NCBI GenBank assembly: GCA_947069175.1
Contig: CAMTDV010000013.1
Location: 28,647,857-28,711,856 of the forward strand
Length of the DNA stretch: 64,000 nt
Origin: Scalesia atractyloides
Taxonomy: Eukaryota; Streptophyta; Magnoliopsida; Asterales; Asteraceae
Reading direction: 5' to 3'
In this document: positions 21,992 to 33,648 of the stretch, piece after piece
How positions within the stretch are numbered: the first letter of the stretch is position 1
Layout: each line of letters starts with the position of its first letter
Position numbers and translations under genes: made by a program
The notes under the pieces: model-generated
What the model was told of the DNA's origin: nothing
What the model saw: only the letters and a program-made list of their open reading frames with translations
Databases searched by the model: none

Positions 21992-23286
21992 TGCTCTTTT
22001 TTCGCCCTCGAAAAAGAATTGTGCATAAATTAATCATAACCCAACAATTACTTGATTTCAAAAATTACTATTATTTTCATTAGGGACAAAATTCATGTTA
22101 TTCGCGATTGCAATTATTGGGTCCACTTAAACTCAAAATTCAGCTCAAACCTCTTATCATGTAAATTTAAGTTAAGTGCGGTCAATCCACCTAGGGTCTC
22201 ACACTAGAGTCCACAGTATCCCTAATCTCACCTCAAGCTTATGAAACACAAGGAACGAATTATTGAATCCTCTCCTAACCGATTTATACCAAAATATAAA
22301 GAATTTAAAATCAAGCAATTTCTTTTTCTCTTTTTTTCATTTGAGCATTTTGATTTCGTTTTGCATATCTAACCTAGAGACTGTCTCAACCAGAGTCACC
22401 ATCCCCGAGAGCGACAACGTGGGCTTCGATACTTAAAATTTCAACTAATCCTAGAGGGATTCTCGATCAGAGTCACCATCCCCAAGGAAGATTCCATAGG
22501 CCTCAGTCTACTTTTCAATCAAGCTCATTTTCTAATTTTTTTCTTTTTTTTTACCTGATAAAAAATTCTAATAACGGCATTCCTTGTATTGTTTTTGTGG
22601 TTTCAGTTTCCCATTTCTCCTAGATGAGTACCCACTAGTAGACCGACTATTAAGGTGTATTAAGCTCAAAGAAAATAAGAACCGAATCGAGCCTACTCGC
22701 ACATCCCAAATTTGACATAAACTCAACCTTTTTTATTCTCATATTATTATTATTTGAAACCGAATACAAGTTAAATTTTTCTATCATTTTCCGTTTAATT
22801 TTTCATGCAAACTTCCTTTTCAAAGACATTTTTGGATTTTTTAATTTTTTAAACTAATACTACTCTAATATCCCATCCCCACACTTAAATTTTTGTATTG
22901 TCCCCAATGCAAGGACGAGACAAATACTACTCAAAATAAACTAAAAAACAAGCGAACCAAATAAGAAGAAAAATACAGAAAAAGAAGCAACTTAGCTGGT
23001 AGTGTAAGCCTGTCGATGTGCCAGGCAAACCACTCGTGCTCTCCAAACCGAACGCGCTTAATGTGCCACTCTTAACACTCTCATGCGAACGGAACAACAT
23101 ATACATCCACCTAGCATCACACACTTACAAAACATGATAATAATAAAGCCAAACAAATCCATACTTTTGCAATATTGTTCATCAACACATACCCAACCAA
23201 CCAATCCAAAGTAAATTGTTTAAAGATACAAACCAAAATAACTGAAAACAATGGAAAAGAAAAAATAAAGGTAAAGATCTTCAGCT
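21992..23286 (-). other. 3' non-coding region of the Athila-like element
   Basis: Long untranslated region with pyrimidine runs on the plus strand and a direct repeat CAGAGTCACCATCCCC at about 22391 and 22467. A 65-codon minus-strand frame at 22927-23124 ends in a very hydrophobic stretch, but I see no reason to call it a gene. A second purine-like tract TAAGTGTGGGGATGGGATATT is visible on the minus strand at about 22867-22887. Confidence 0.6.
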
Positions 23287-23289
23287 GCT

Positions 23290-24751
23290 TCAATCATCCT
23301 CTTCTGATTCTTCAGACGCCTCAAAAACCTGGTATGGCTGCACATCCTCCATACCTTCAAACTGGCTAGAACCTGCCTGACCGCCTGGCTGCTGAAAGTA
23401 AGACGGGACTCCCATGTTTAGATTCTGCATCATGTAGCGCATCCCATCCTCCAGCCTCCTCTGGCTGGCCTCGTGCATTCGTCTACTCTCTAACATAGTT
23501 TGGCGCACCCCGCCAAACTGCTGGTCTACATAACCTCTCAAATCTCCGAACCCTGTCTCCATCCTGTCATAAAGTGAATCTAAGGTCAGTGGGTCCGTAC
23601 GAGGTTCCCGAAGAGGGTACTGCCGTCCTGGTAGTTCCTGGTGGGTGACTGGCCGCTGGTATCGAGTAGGTATGGCCGCCTGCATAGAAGATGCAGCTTC
23701 GGAGCCAGGAGGTGGTTGCACTTGAGGCCCTTGGCGGGCTGGTATCCAGCTAATCGGCTCTTGGGTGGTGAGAATTCCAGCAGCCTGGAGATCTCGGATA
23801 CTCATGACACAGGGGCCGGGGCCTTCTCTCATCCTGTCTTGGGGGTATCTATTAAACACCCCTAAGCTCTCAGCCAAGCATGTAATCAAGGGCCCGCAAT
23901 AAAACCTTGCCCCGGGTCCCCCTCCACACTCTCTTCATTGGCCAAGCAAATATTGTGGCCAGGTTTGCCGGCCGCCCTTCTACCATACACATCAAACAAA
24001 ATAAACTCACTTGGTTAACTTTATTATCCCCTTGTCCCCTCCCAACCAACGTAGCAGCAAGAATCTTATGAAGGAAGCGGTGAATGGGATTAGTGATATC
24101 GCTTGCCACCATGTTGTTCGAGTACGGGGCGGAAGAGATGGTGCCCCAAAACCTGGCGAGTTCATCTGTCTGTACACTGTGGGGGTGCCTTCTTTTGAAG
24201 ACACCCTGCAAGCTCGTGGCAAAATCTGGCGACTGAACCTCCTCATCTGAATATATTTGCGTCACCACCGCAAACTGTGGAATGGTAATTTCAAATACTT
24301 GCCTCCCCAAGGCAAAAGAAACCGCGTCATTTTCGTTAAACTTTCCTTGTTGGTACTCGAAAGTGGAATGGAACTCGTAAGTAATTTCCTTGTACTGCCT
24401 TGCTCCACAATCTAGTACCATTCTGAACTTATCCCCCAGTAGCTGCTCGATCCGACCCCTTTGTCCCAAATTATCAATCAACTCCCAGTCAATCCTCATG
24501 TAAGGTAATAACTCACAAGTGACCAAGCTTGAGAGCCTCTTCCACTCGTGGGAGTCTAAATCGAACTGCAAGAGAGGGCTGTCCACGATTCGCATGCTCT
24601 GCCGATGGGGGACACCTTCTCCCTGATACCTGATCCTGCGCCTTCCGAAATAAGAGGGTTGTTGTGGCGCGTCTGCGGGGTCACCTCTCTGACGAGGTGT
24701 TGGTCCCCTTCTCTTTCTGCGGGCCCTGCTTGAGCTACCTTCTCCTGACAT
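23290..24751 (-). pseudogene. Athila-type extra ORF downstream of integrase
   Basis: Two overlapping minus-strand frames (ATG at 24751 to 23870; 23889 to 23290) form one protein of about 480 residues interrupted by a single frameshift near 23880. The N-terminus is basic (R-A-R-R-K-R-R). The middle part has the conserved F-W-G-T-I-S, A-S-D-I-T-N-P-I-H-R-F and G-R-G-Q-G-D-N-K-V-N motifs of the protein long known from Athila elements (Pfam 'Arabidopsis retrotransposon ORF-1' type). The C-terminal part is Gln/Met-rich, possibly coiled, with an acidic tail. Function unknown. Its location is where some Athila relatives have an envelope-like gene, but no signal peptide or membrane segment is seen. 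The frame is otherwise clean, so it decayed less than pol. Confidence 0.8.
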
Positions 24752-26104
24752 CTGCAATACGCACAAGTAAGACAAGTATGACCTTAGAAAGAAAGCAACC
24801 ACGTAAAATAAACCACCTATAACATTTCATTCACGGTCGTGGTTTGCATCAGAAAACAATTTACTTCATGATTAAGATACATTTGAAGCGAGTGTAACAT
24901 TATAATAAAAATCGAATCTTGCCCGAATGGAGATTGAGTACGGGCGAGACTAGACTGAATTCTTTATGCCTGATTAGTCAAATGTTACTAACCTCCCCGA
25001 AACATATCCAAACAAAACACTACCCCCCTCTCGGCACTTTAATTGTCCTGATTAAACCGAGGTGCCAAGATACGAGCCCATATTGAGTGTATAATGAAAG
25101 ATAAAACATGTTGAATCATGGCAGAACTAACAGGTGGCAAAAAACAGATTGTTAGTTTAAAAACAGAGTTAGCCAACCCGCATCCCCACACTCAATGTTG
25201 GCTCGCACCAAACCCGCAAAATTCCCCCTGCATGTACAAATATATCCACATATAATAACCCATACTACTCCTAAAACTCATGAGCAACCCCGATGAACCC
25301 AACCCGCACTTAACCGAACGGACAACTAGTACAGTAGCAAATATCACAATAACTGTAACAAAAAACTATAGCATAAAGAAATGAAGCATAAGAGTTGCGA
25401 AAAACCGTACCTTGTTGTAGATCTGGAAGATAAGTACAAAAAATTGAAACTTTAAAGCACCGGTGAAATGCAAGTGGGAGGGTAAAGACCGGGTGAAATC
25501 ACATCAAAATGAGTGAGGAAGATGTAGGGAAGAAAATGTGGGTGATTTTGGTGAATTTGGGTTGAAAATGGCGGAGTTATGGTGAAATTGGGTTGAAAGC
25601 CGTAAGGAAAGGTTGAGAAAAGTGGTGAAATGTGGGTGAAAATGGAGGCTAGGGTTTTTTAAATGCAGATAAGGCCTCTCGCAGGCCGCGAGAGAGAACA
25701 CTAAGTCTGTCGCGCCCCGCGAGGGAGTAATGAATCCGAAACTTATAGGCCTCTCGCGGGCCGCAACCGAGTAGGCTTGTGCATCTCGCGCCCCGTGAGA
25801 GGCTTGTTTACACAGAATGTTTCTTTCTTTTTGCTAGGTTTTATGCCTTAGAAAAATTTTAAGTTTTGAAACTCTCATGTTAGCTTAGTTAGTTCACGGA
25901 ATCACACTCGTTCTACCGGATTGATCAAACGTACCTGCAATTGCCCGTGCTCCATGACTGATGCGTGATGTGACCTGCAAAAACCAACTAAACCGACCCA
26001 CGAACAAACAAACAAAAACAAAACATGAATTAAATAAACAAAACAATAAATGCCACTAACTACCAAACTCTACAAACTCTACACTCGAGCCGAAACCCTA
26101 GAAT
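24752..26104 (-). other. Spacer between integrase and the extra ORF
   Basis: Non-coding AT-rich sequence with minus-strand pyrimidine runs (25500-25650) and four CG-rich palindromes at 25676-25802. The 65-codon frame at 25504 is low-complexity (Phe/His/Ser). Confidence 0.6.
25676..25802. repeat. Four CG-rich palindromes in the Athila-like internal region
   Basis: CTCTCGCAGGCCGCGAGAG, GTCGCGCCCCGCGAGG, CTCTCGCGGGCCGCAACCG and CTCGCGCCCCGTGAGAG, the same motif and spacing style as in the LTRs, though this is not LTR sequence. Confidence 0.85.
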
Positions 26105-27480
26105 CTATGCGGTCTGAGGCAGAACTTCGAGAGGAGTCTCCTCCGTCTCGGTGTGATCTAGCGTCCTCCTAGATAATGTTTCAAACGATGCCCGTTGACC
26201 TTCCATGTCTTCGTCTTTCACCTCGATAGTTCCATATGGGAAAACCTCATTTACCACGTACGGGTCGGACCATTTGGATTTCAGCTTGCCCGCAAACAGT
26301 TTCAATCGGGAATTTTATAGAAGCACTTTGTCACCATTTAAACTCCTTCACATTCTGCAAACGTCGATCGTGCAGCACCTTTATTTTCTTTTCAGACTCC
26401 ATGACCGCTCATACGTTGCATCTCGAAGTGCCTCTAACTCGTGAATTTGAAAGAATCATTGCTTTGCTGCTTCGTGAGGTCTAGATTGACAGTCTTCAAT
26501 GCCCACAGTGCCCTATGCTCTAATTCGACCGGGAGATGGTAGGCTTTACCGTAGACAATCATAAAGGGCGTGGTGTCTAATGGTGTCTTGTAGGTGGTGC
26601 AAAACGCCCACAAAGCATCGTCCAGTTTGTCGGACCAGTCCTTTCGACTCTTTCCTACCGTCTTCTCCAGGATCCGTTTGACCCCCCTGTTCACTTCTCC
26701 ACTTGACCGCTAGTCTGCGGATGATAGGCGGTGGAGAGGCGGTGAGTGACAGCGTAGCGCACCAATGCCTTTTCCATGACGGCATTGTAGAAGTGCGTGC
26801 CTACGGTCACTGATGATGGCTCGTGGGGTACCAAAACGGGTGAACAATTTCTTTAAGAATCTCACCACCACTCGGGCATCATTTGTGGGTAAAGCTTGAG
26901 CTTCAACCCACTTAGAGACATAATCAATAGCCACGAGGATGTACCGGTTCCCAGCTAGACACGAGAAACGATCCCATGAAGTCAATCACCCAAACATCAA
27001 AGACTTCAAGAATCTGGATGGGATGTTGGGGCATCTCGTCCTTGGATGAGATGTTGCCGGTACGCTGGCAACAATCACACCTCTTCACAAACTCTAGGGC
27101 GTCCTTCACAACTGATGGACAATAAAAAGCGCAATAAAAAACCTTCTGTCGGTGACGTGCGGACCATGGTGACCTCCTGCCAGTTACCTCATGCACGTGC
27201 CTCAGGATTTCTGCTCCCTCTTCTCGACTCATGCAGTGCCTCAGAATTCGGTCTCCTCCTACCCGAAATAGAAATGGGTCGTCCCAGATATAACGCCTGA
27301 CATCGCGGAAGAATTTCTTCTTCTGCTGCGTAGTCATCCCCTTCAGTACCACTCCATTCGCCAGATAATTCGTGAAGTCGGGAAACCACGACATCCCCTC
27401 CTTTTCAGCTGTCACAAACTCTACCGACTCGTGGGGAAATCTATCACCGATCTCTTCTTCCCTAATTTCTTCTCTACTAG
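26105..27480 (-). pseudogene. Athila-like integrase
   Basis: On the minus strand, the H2C2 zinc finger (H-V-H-E-V-T-G ... C-D-C-C-Q-R-T-G-N) is at about 27060-27210, then the catalytic core (A-I-D-Y-V-S-K-W-V-E-A; I-I-S-D-R at about 26825), the K-L-D-D-A-L-W-A-F segment and the C-terminal W-S-D-P-Y-V-V domain ending at 26105. At least three frameshifts (near 26950, 26780 and 26430) split it into short frames. Integrase inserts the cDNA into the chromosome; this copy cannot. Confidence 0.88.
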
Positions 27481-27953
27481 GGTCCTCTAGTCGGGATAGA
27501 TGGTCAGCAGCTACATTCTCTGCTCCTTTCTTATCTCTAATCTCGATGTCGAACTCGGAAAGCAGGAGAATCCATCGAATGAGACGAGGACTTCGTGTCC
27601 TTCTTTTGGAAAAGGAAGCACAGAGCCACATGGTCCGTAAAGACGATGGTTTTCGACAGGACAAGGTAAGAGCGGAATTTATCAAACGCGAAGACCACTG
27701 CTAAAAGCTCATTCTCTGTAGTGGTGTAGTTTCTCCTGTGCGTCATTGAGGGTTTTACTAGCAGAGTAAATAGGGTGGAAATGTTTGTCCCGACGCTGAC
27801 CAAAACAGAGCCCACAGCATAATCGCTCGCATCACACATGAGCTCGGAAGGCAAGCTCCAATCTGGTGAGACGAGGATAAGAGCACTCACTAGTTTCTCC
27901 TTAAGGATCGTGAAAGCTTTTAAGCAGTCGTCATCGAAAGACGAAGGGTACAT
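27480..27953 (-). pseudogene. Athila-like RNase H and connection
   Basis: Gypsy RNase H motifs: M-C-D-A-S-D-Y-A-V-G with the first catalytic Asp, T-E-N-E-L-L-A-V-V with the Glu, T-D-H-V-A-L. It continues after a frameshift near 27600 through D-I-E-I-R-D-K-K-G to A-D-H-L-S-R-L. Confidence 0.88.
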
Positions 27954-27959
27954 CTTTCT

Positions 27960-28900
27960 CGAGAAGTCGAGTCATGGGGCGGGTGATCTTTGAAAAATCT
28001 CGAATAAACCATCGTAGAAACCCTCATGACCGAGAAAGCTGCGGATGGACTTAACACTAGTCGGTGGGGGAAGTCTACTAATAGTATCGATTTTCGCCCG
28101 ATCGACCTCTATCCCGGCTCGCGAAATTTTGTGCCCTAGCACTATGCCCTCTGTCACCATAAAGTGACATTTCACCCAATTTAGCATCAATCGCGTCTCG
28201 ACACACCATTTCATCATCGCATCTAAGTGAGTAAGACATTGATCGAAGGTGTTTCCATAGACAGAGAAGTCGTCCATGAAAACCTCATGGAGGTTTCGAT
28301 CGTCCTGAAAGATGGCTACCATGCAGCGCTGGAAAATAGCCGGAGCGTTACATAACCCGAACGGCATGCGACGATATGCATAAGTACCATACGAGCATGT
28401 GAAGGTTGTCTTTTCTTGATCCTCGGGAGCAATCGGGATCTGAAAGTAACCTGAGAAGCCGTCAAGAAAGCAATAAATTGCGGTCCTGCGAGACGCTCCA
28501 GATCTGATCGATGAACGGGAGTGGGAAGTGATCCTTGCGGGTGGCGTCGTTTATTTTCTATAATCTATGCACACCCTCCAGCCCGTGACGGTTCGCGATG
28601 GGATAAGCTCCTTCTTTTCGTTCATGACCACTGTCATTCCCCCCTTCTTGCGAACGACCTGAGTGGGGCTTACCCATGCAGAATCGGAGATGGGATAAAT
28701 GAGACCAGCCTCCATCAGCTTGAGCACCTCTTTCTTTACAACTTCTTGCATATTCGGGTTCAGACGGCGCTGTGGCTGCACTATGGGCTAAAAGACGTCC
28801 TCCATGAGGATCCTATGAGTACAGAAGGTAGGGCTAATCCCCTTGATATCAGACAATTTCCATGCGATGGCCTCCTTATTTGACTTCAGGACCTCGATTA
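27960..28900 (-). pseudogene. Athila-like reverse transcriptase
   Basis: The N-terminal part (R-R-L-N-P-N-M, V-V-R-K-K-G-G-M, W-R-V-C-I-D-Y-R-K) ends at 28551. After broken sequence the palm continues at 28367 with M-P-F-G-L-C-N-A-P-A-I-F-Q and the catalytic F-M-D-D (family Y/F-x-D-D), then G-H-K-I-S and S-F-L-G-H. Both frameshifts and stops occur between the two parts, around 28380-28550. Confidence 0.88.
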
Positions 28901-29141
28901 AACGCCCCTTCTCCTCCTTGACAATTTCGAAGAAATGATCACGGTAAGCTCGAATTGTCGCCTAGGAACGCGTATTCTAAATGAGATCGGGAGGACCTTA
29001 AGCTCTACGGCTGCTGGTGTCAACAAAGGTGTACTCTGAGTAGTGGCACTCACCTCACAGAATCTAGAGTCTCGGGGATCTCGAAGATATCGTCTCCTAT
29101 CTCATCACTCTCGCTCTCCGTAGCTACTACATCCTCACTCA

Positions 29142-29780
29142 CTAGGTCGGCTCCACTGCTGTAATCGATACACTGATCAACGCACGACATGAAAGAGTTA
29201 AGAAAAATACAGAGTGACAAGGGCCACTATTGCTGTCGCCACCCATTGGGTTTTGCATCGACCTTGCGATCTTGAATGTGACGTTCTCGTCTCCGACTCG
29301 AAGGGTGATTTTCTCACCATGAATGTCTATGAGTGCTTTCCCTGTGCTCAAGAATGGGCGACCTAAGATGATGGGTACCTTCTCGTCAGCCTCCATATCG
29401 AGGATGACGAAGTCTACTGGAAAGGCAAATCTATCGACTTTAACCAATAGGTTTTCTACGATTCCCCTCGGGTATTTGACCGACCTATCGGCTAAAGAAA
29501 GAGACATGCGTGTAGGGGTGAGCTCCCCTAAACCTAACCACTCATACATCGAGAAAGGCATCCGATTTATGCTTGCCCCGAGATCGGCCAAAGCATGGGC
29601 AGGAGAGATGGATCCACCGAATAAACATGGGATGGTGAAGATACCCGGATCAGTAAGCTTCTCGGGTAACTTGTTCAAAACGACGGCAGAACATCCCCTG
29701 GTCAACGGGACGTTCGAGAGTTCCCCTAGCCTATCTTTACGTTTCAGAAGATCCTTCAGAAACTTAGCATATTTAGGCAT
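29142..29780 (-). pseudogene. Athila-like protease
   Basis: A 212-codon minus-strand frame: K-Y-A-K-F-L-K-D-L, then the active-site D-L-G-A-S-I-N (Athila proteases have this in place of D-S/T-G) and the I-L-G-R-P-F-L motif. It is the largest intact domain of this pol. The upstream start is only a Met within the gag-pol frame; a one-base shift near 29810 separates it from the linker. Confidence 0.88.
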
Positions 29781-29789
29781 ATGCTGAGG

Positions 29790-30538
29790 GGCCTCGATAA
29801 ACGGGAGATTAATCTTTAATGAGTAAACATGTCAAGGAAATTCTCGTATTCCTTGGCATATTTCTGCTGCTTCAGACGTGTTGGGTAGGGTAGGCATGAA
29901 GTATCTACAATCGGCAATGGCCTAACCTCTACCGGTTTCCTCTCTCCCCTACTCTCAACTGACGGTCCACTGGCTGGTGCGATACTTGCTGGGTCTCTCC
30001 TGGTGTGCACCCTGGGTGGAGCCTCCATCTTGATTTCTTCATCTACCTCTTCATCTCGCTCCTCTACCTCCACCTCTACACCCTCTCTACCTACCTCCTT
30101 CAGAGTCCTACCACTGCGCGTAGTAATCGCTTTCGCGTGTTGGTTCGCGGGTTGGGTTGGGTATTACCCGCGAACTGGCCGTGTGGCTGCTCTTGTCGCT
30201 GCTTAGCAATACTACCGACCGACCTCTGAAGATCTAGAGTGCGGACTGTTGATTTTTCAAGAGCAGATCATGTTCCGCGAGAGTTTTCTGAGTAGCCTGA
30301 TCTTTGACAACTAATTGGGATAACAGCTCTTCGATCCTATCTAGACTACCTCCTGACCCTCCACTCCTAGTCTGACCCTCCTGATTTGAACCCCCTCCAC
30401 TAAACTGACTGGTGTGACCTAACCCTCCGCTATTGTAATGACCCTGCCCCCTGTTCTGATAGAGCCCGATTGGAAGCCAGGGGGTTACCGGAAGATCGAT
30501 AATTATTATTATTATTATTATTATTAAGCTAGTTTTGA
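29790..30538 (-). pseudogene. Gag-protease linker with an ATT repeat
   Basis: Includes an acidic 85-codon minus-strand frame (29816-30073; charged Glu/Asp start, then R-L-K-Q-Q-K) that leads into the protease by frameshift. Near 30501-30526 an (ATT)n run would encode poly-Asn. The frame is repeatedly broken between 30080 and 30500. Confidence 0.7.
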
Positions 30539-31472
30539 TTAATTGGAAGTATTATTATTGAAAGGGTTCGTAGGATTGCGGTTCTGACCGGTGATAAACT
30601 CAACCTGCTCAACAGTGAGCGTGGGACACTCTAGCGTGTCGTGACCCCCACTACAAACCTCACATCTGTCTACCTTTTTCTTCAACTCCTGTATCTCCTT
30701 CGTGACCTCTCTCTTGAAGCTATCTATAGCAGCAGCTACCGTACTTTCCAAGCTAACTTGGTGTAAACCCCAGTTAACCGGAGGTGTACATGACACAGGC
30801 ATTGAATTCCTGTCGGCAGTGCTGTAATTAACATCAGAATGGGCAAAGCTCTCGAAAATGTCATTGCACTCGGCCACTGTTTTCTTTCCCATCAGATGGC
30901 CACCAGCAGAGGTGTCGAATCGAGCACGGGTCTCAGGGTGAGACCGTTGTCGAATTTCTCTACAAGTGCCCAGTCTGATAGGCCATGCTGGGAGCAACGG
31001 GATACTAGAGTTTGGAACCGCTCCCAAGCTAGATGGTAGGGCTCATCAGGCTCCATTCGGAACAAATGGATCTGATCGCGAAGGCGGGATGCTTTGGCGG
31101 GTGGAAAGTATTTCTTAAGGAAAGCATCTCGTAAAGAGGCCCAAGTAGAAAAAGTGCCGGGTGGTTGGGAATCAAGCCAGATGGCGGCCCGACCCCCGAG
31201 AGAGAACGGAAAGACTTGGAGAAAGCAGGCATCATGACCCGCGCCCTCCATGTTGAATGTATGACATAAGCGGGTAAGGCGGTTGATATGGGCGGGCGTA
31301 TCCTCATCATCACGGCCGTGGAATTGGTAAGAGTTAGTGATGGCGGTCATGATGTTGGAAGGGATTTGCCAAGCTCGGTCATTGTTCATGGGGGTAAGGT
31401 AATGGGTGAGTTTGCACCGGTGAAACTGGTGGTGGCTTGTTGGTAGACGGTCTGATTGTTATTATCGGCCAT
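30539..31472 (-). pseudogene. Athila-like gag
   Basis: The start is ATG 31472 on the minus strand (M-A-D-N-N-N-Q). A frameshift near 31391 leads into the main frame with the retrotransposon gag core (F-P-F-S-L-G-G-R-A-A-I-W-L, F-L-K-K-Y-F-P, W-E-R-F). A second shift near 30900 leads to the C-terminal frame with a zinc knuckle C-x2-C-x3-H-x4-C at about 30620-30660, then an Asn-rich tail. It forms the particle and binds RNA. Confidence 0.87.
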
Positions 31473-31935
31473 GTGGAAGTTGGGTAGTGGCTGTGGTGGG
31501 TTTACGTTTCTATGGACTACACGGGGTGATGGAGAATCGGGTGATGAAGGTTTAGGTGTAAAATCGAAATCGGGTCGTACGATGAATGAGATGAACTTGA
31601 AAAGTTGAGGAAAAAGTACTTACCTTTGGTGCGGGGGAGAATGGCGTGTTACCTACACAAGCTCGATCAGGAGATAGGGAGGATCCAACAGAAGTACGAA
31701 ATTCGGTGGCTTAGGCGGAGGTCCTTGTGAGCGCGTGTGGGGCATCCACTAAACCGGAAACAAGACAAACACGAGAAGTTAGCACAAATGATTCAATTAT
31801 AATAAAAAAAATTAACTATTAAATAATTTAACAGCTTAGACTCCTACGACACAAACAAATAAAATAAACACAAGTGTAAAAGAAAAAAAGCCTAAATCGA
31901 GTAATAAACGCAACTGCCAATGAGAGAGTCCCTGG
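31473..31935 (-). other. 5' leader of the Athila-like element
   Basis: Untranslated leader between primer site and gag; no ORF. Confidence 0.6.
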
Positions 31936-31952
31936 CAACGGCGCCAAAAACT
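31936..31952 (-). promoter_or_regulatory. Primer binding site of the Athila-like element
   Basis: The minus strand reads TTTTTGGCGCCGTTGCC next to the LTR; TGGCGCCGTTGCC is the Asp-tRNA type primer site commonly reported for Athila. Confidence 0.85.
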
Positions 31953-33643
31953 TGATGTTTTCAAAGTAGTTAATTAAAAACAAAACAAATTATCCTAATT
32001 CTAGACTCAAATTATACTCTAGACTCCTAAATTTTACTAAACTACTAACCGGCAAGTGGACCGATCAATTGTAGAATAATATTAAGCAAGTCCGGATTAT
32101 CAAACCCACAGGACTCTCTAATTGCTAAGACTACTAATTTAGACTCAATTACACACTAGGTATATTTTAAAGGGGGTGTTACTAATAATTCTAAATTATC
32201 AATTTAAATAAAACTACTAAAGTGAAATGACCAAACTATGAACTTCTAGGGACTTATTAGAACTTTTACTAAGAGATAATAAACTAGTTACCTAGGTTAG
32301 ATTTTTAGAATACTACTCCTTCAATTTAACAATAATTAGTCTAGTTGAATATTTTACCGGGATCTTAACATATTAAAAAGGACTCCCGACCCTTCTCAGG
32401 AAGACACCTACAATAACCTATCCTTTTATTTATTTACAGGTCTTAAAAATTCTTTTAATTATCTTTTCAAATTAGTAAAGTGACTAATTATTAATTACCT
32501 CTCAATAATTAATCTAGACGAACTACAATTTTCTAGCTTAGATTAACTGATTTGATTATGACAAGGAAATTAGATGCTGGGATTTCTCAAAACCCTAACC
32601 TAACAATTTACCATATTAATTCAGCCAACTAATTGCAATTTCTCAATTAACAAATTAAGTATAATGACAAGTTTTATTTAATGGTTAATCTAATTGTTTC
32701 CTCGGTTTTATAGGCCAATTTTACCGACAACTTCACGAATTTCTAAGAACACGAAAAGTAACATAAACCCATTACATAAAAGACATTCACCAAAGTCTAT
32801 GCAAAACCAAACAATCATCAAACAAACAAGATCATGCAAATAACTAAACTAGATCATTAAATTTGTGACCTTTACCAATTTAAATACTCAAACCATAAAC
32901 TTAAATTAGAGCAAATCAAAGTTTCATAATTCCATAATCCAAAACCTAGGTAACCAAAGAAAATCTAGCCTAACATGTTTGAAAAGTGATAAAAACCAAG
33001 TTGATAACAAGATAGCATGATTGATCAAAAAACCAAAGAAATCAAAGAGGAGATTGGTATGATAAACCGTAGCAAGCTCCTGCCTTTAACTTCCTTGATC
33101 ACCACCACCGTTCCTGCAGCTTAGATCTGCCTTGTATAGCTTCAAATCTCTAGGAAATAGCTCCAAAGTTGCTCTAGATCATCCACAATTGCCCAAGATA
33201 TGTTTGATAATGATAATAAGTCTATTATAAACAAAACAAATCCAAAAACAACTCTGATTTCGAAACTTTCTGGATAAACACCTTCTCGCGCCCCGCGAGT
33301 GGGATTGGACGGTCACGCCCCCGCGACCGAGTGTTTTCACCGGAGATAACTATACCTCTCTCGCGGGCCGCGAGAGAGTTTGCTTGTACCAGTCACACCC
33401 CGCGACTGGATGGAATTTCTGATTTTGTGTTTCGTTTTCCCGTTTTTGATCCCTTCACGTCCCGGCTCGGTTCTTTTCACCATTTTCGCTTGTTTTTTCC
33501 TATCCTATCAACCGTTTTCACGAACCAAGACCTGCAAAACGTGTTTGGATTAAAAGTAGATAAATTCTTGACAAATCGAAACGAAAACGCGCTAAAACTA
33601 TACAAACTCTACAAGATAAATATATGTATTATTCAATACATCA
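31953..33643 (-). repeat. 5' LTR of the Athila-like element
   Basis: 1691 bp, paired with 20272-21977. CG palindromes occur again at 33281-33410, here with CTCTCGCGGGCCGCGAGAG perfect. The 120-codon frame at 33331 is LTR sequence. Confidence 0.92.
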
Positions 33644-33648
33644 GCGTG

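Larger units (their letters stand above)
20272..33643 (-). mobile_element. Full-length Athila-like Ty3/gypsy element, minus strand
   Basis: 13,372 bp. LTRs 20272-21977 and 31953-33643 (1706 and 1691 bp, mid-90s percent identity by eye) begin TGATGTT and end ATACATCA. Target duplications are GTGTG (20267-20271) and GCGTG (33644-33648), one mismatch. The purine tract AGTATGGGGATATT and the primer site TTTGGCGCCGTTGCC are both typical of Athila. Gene order on the minus strand is gag, protease, RT, RNase H, integrase, then a further ORF near the 3' end. It inserted into the 3' non-coding part of the Tat-like element, whose sequence resumes at 33649. Many frameshifts make it non-autonomous. Confidence 0.92.

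Noticed and set aside
21631..22033. Overlapping frames of 88 and 105 codons
   Set aside because: Within the Athila-like LTR; the same frame recurs in the other LTR at 33331, as expected for repeat DNA.
22927..23124. Small minus-strand frame with a hydrophobic C-terminus (envelope-like?)
   Set aside because: In 3' non-coding sequence, no conserved motif, poly-pyrimidine composition explains the hydrophobic run.
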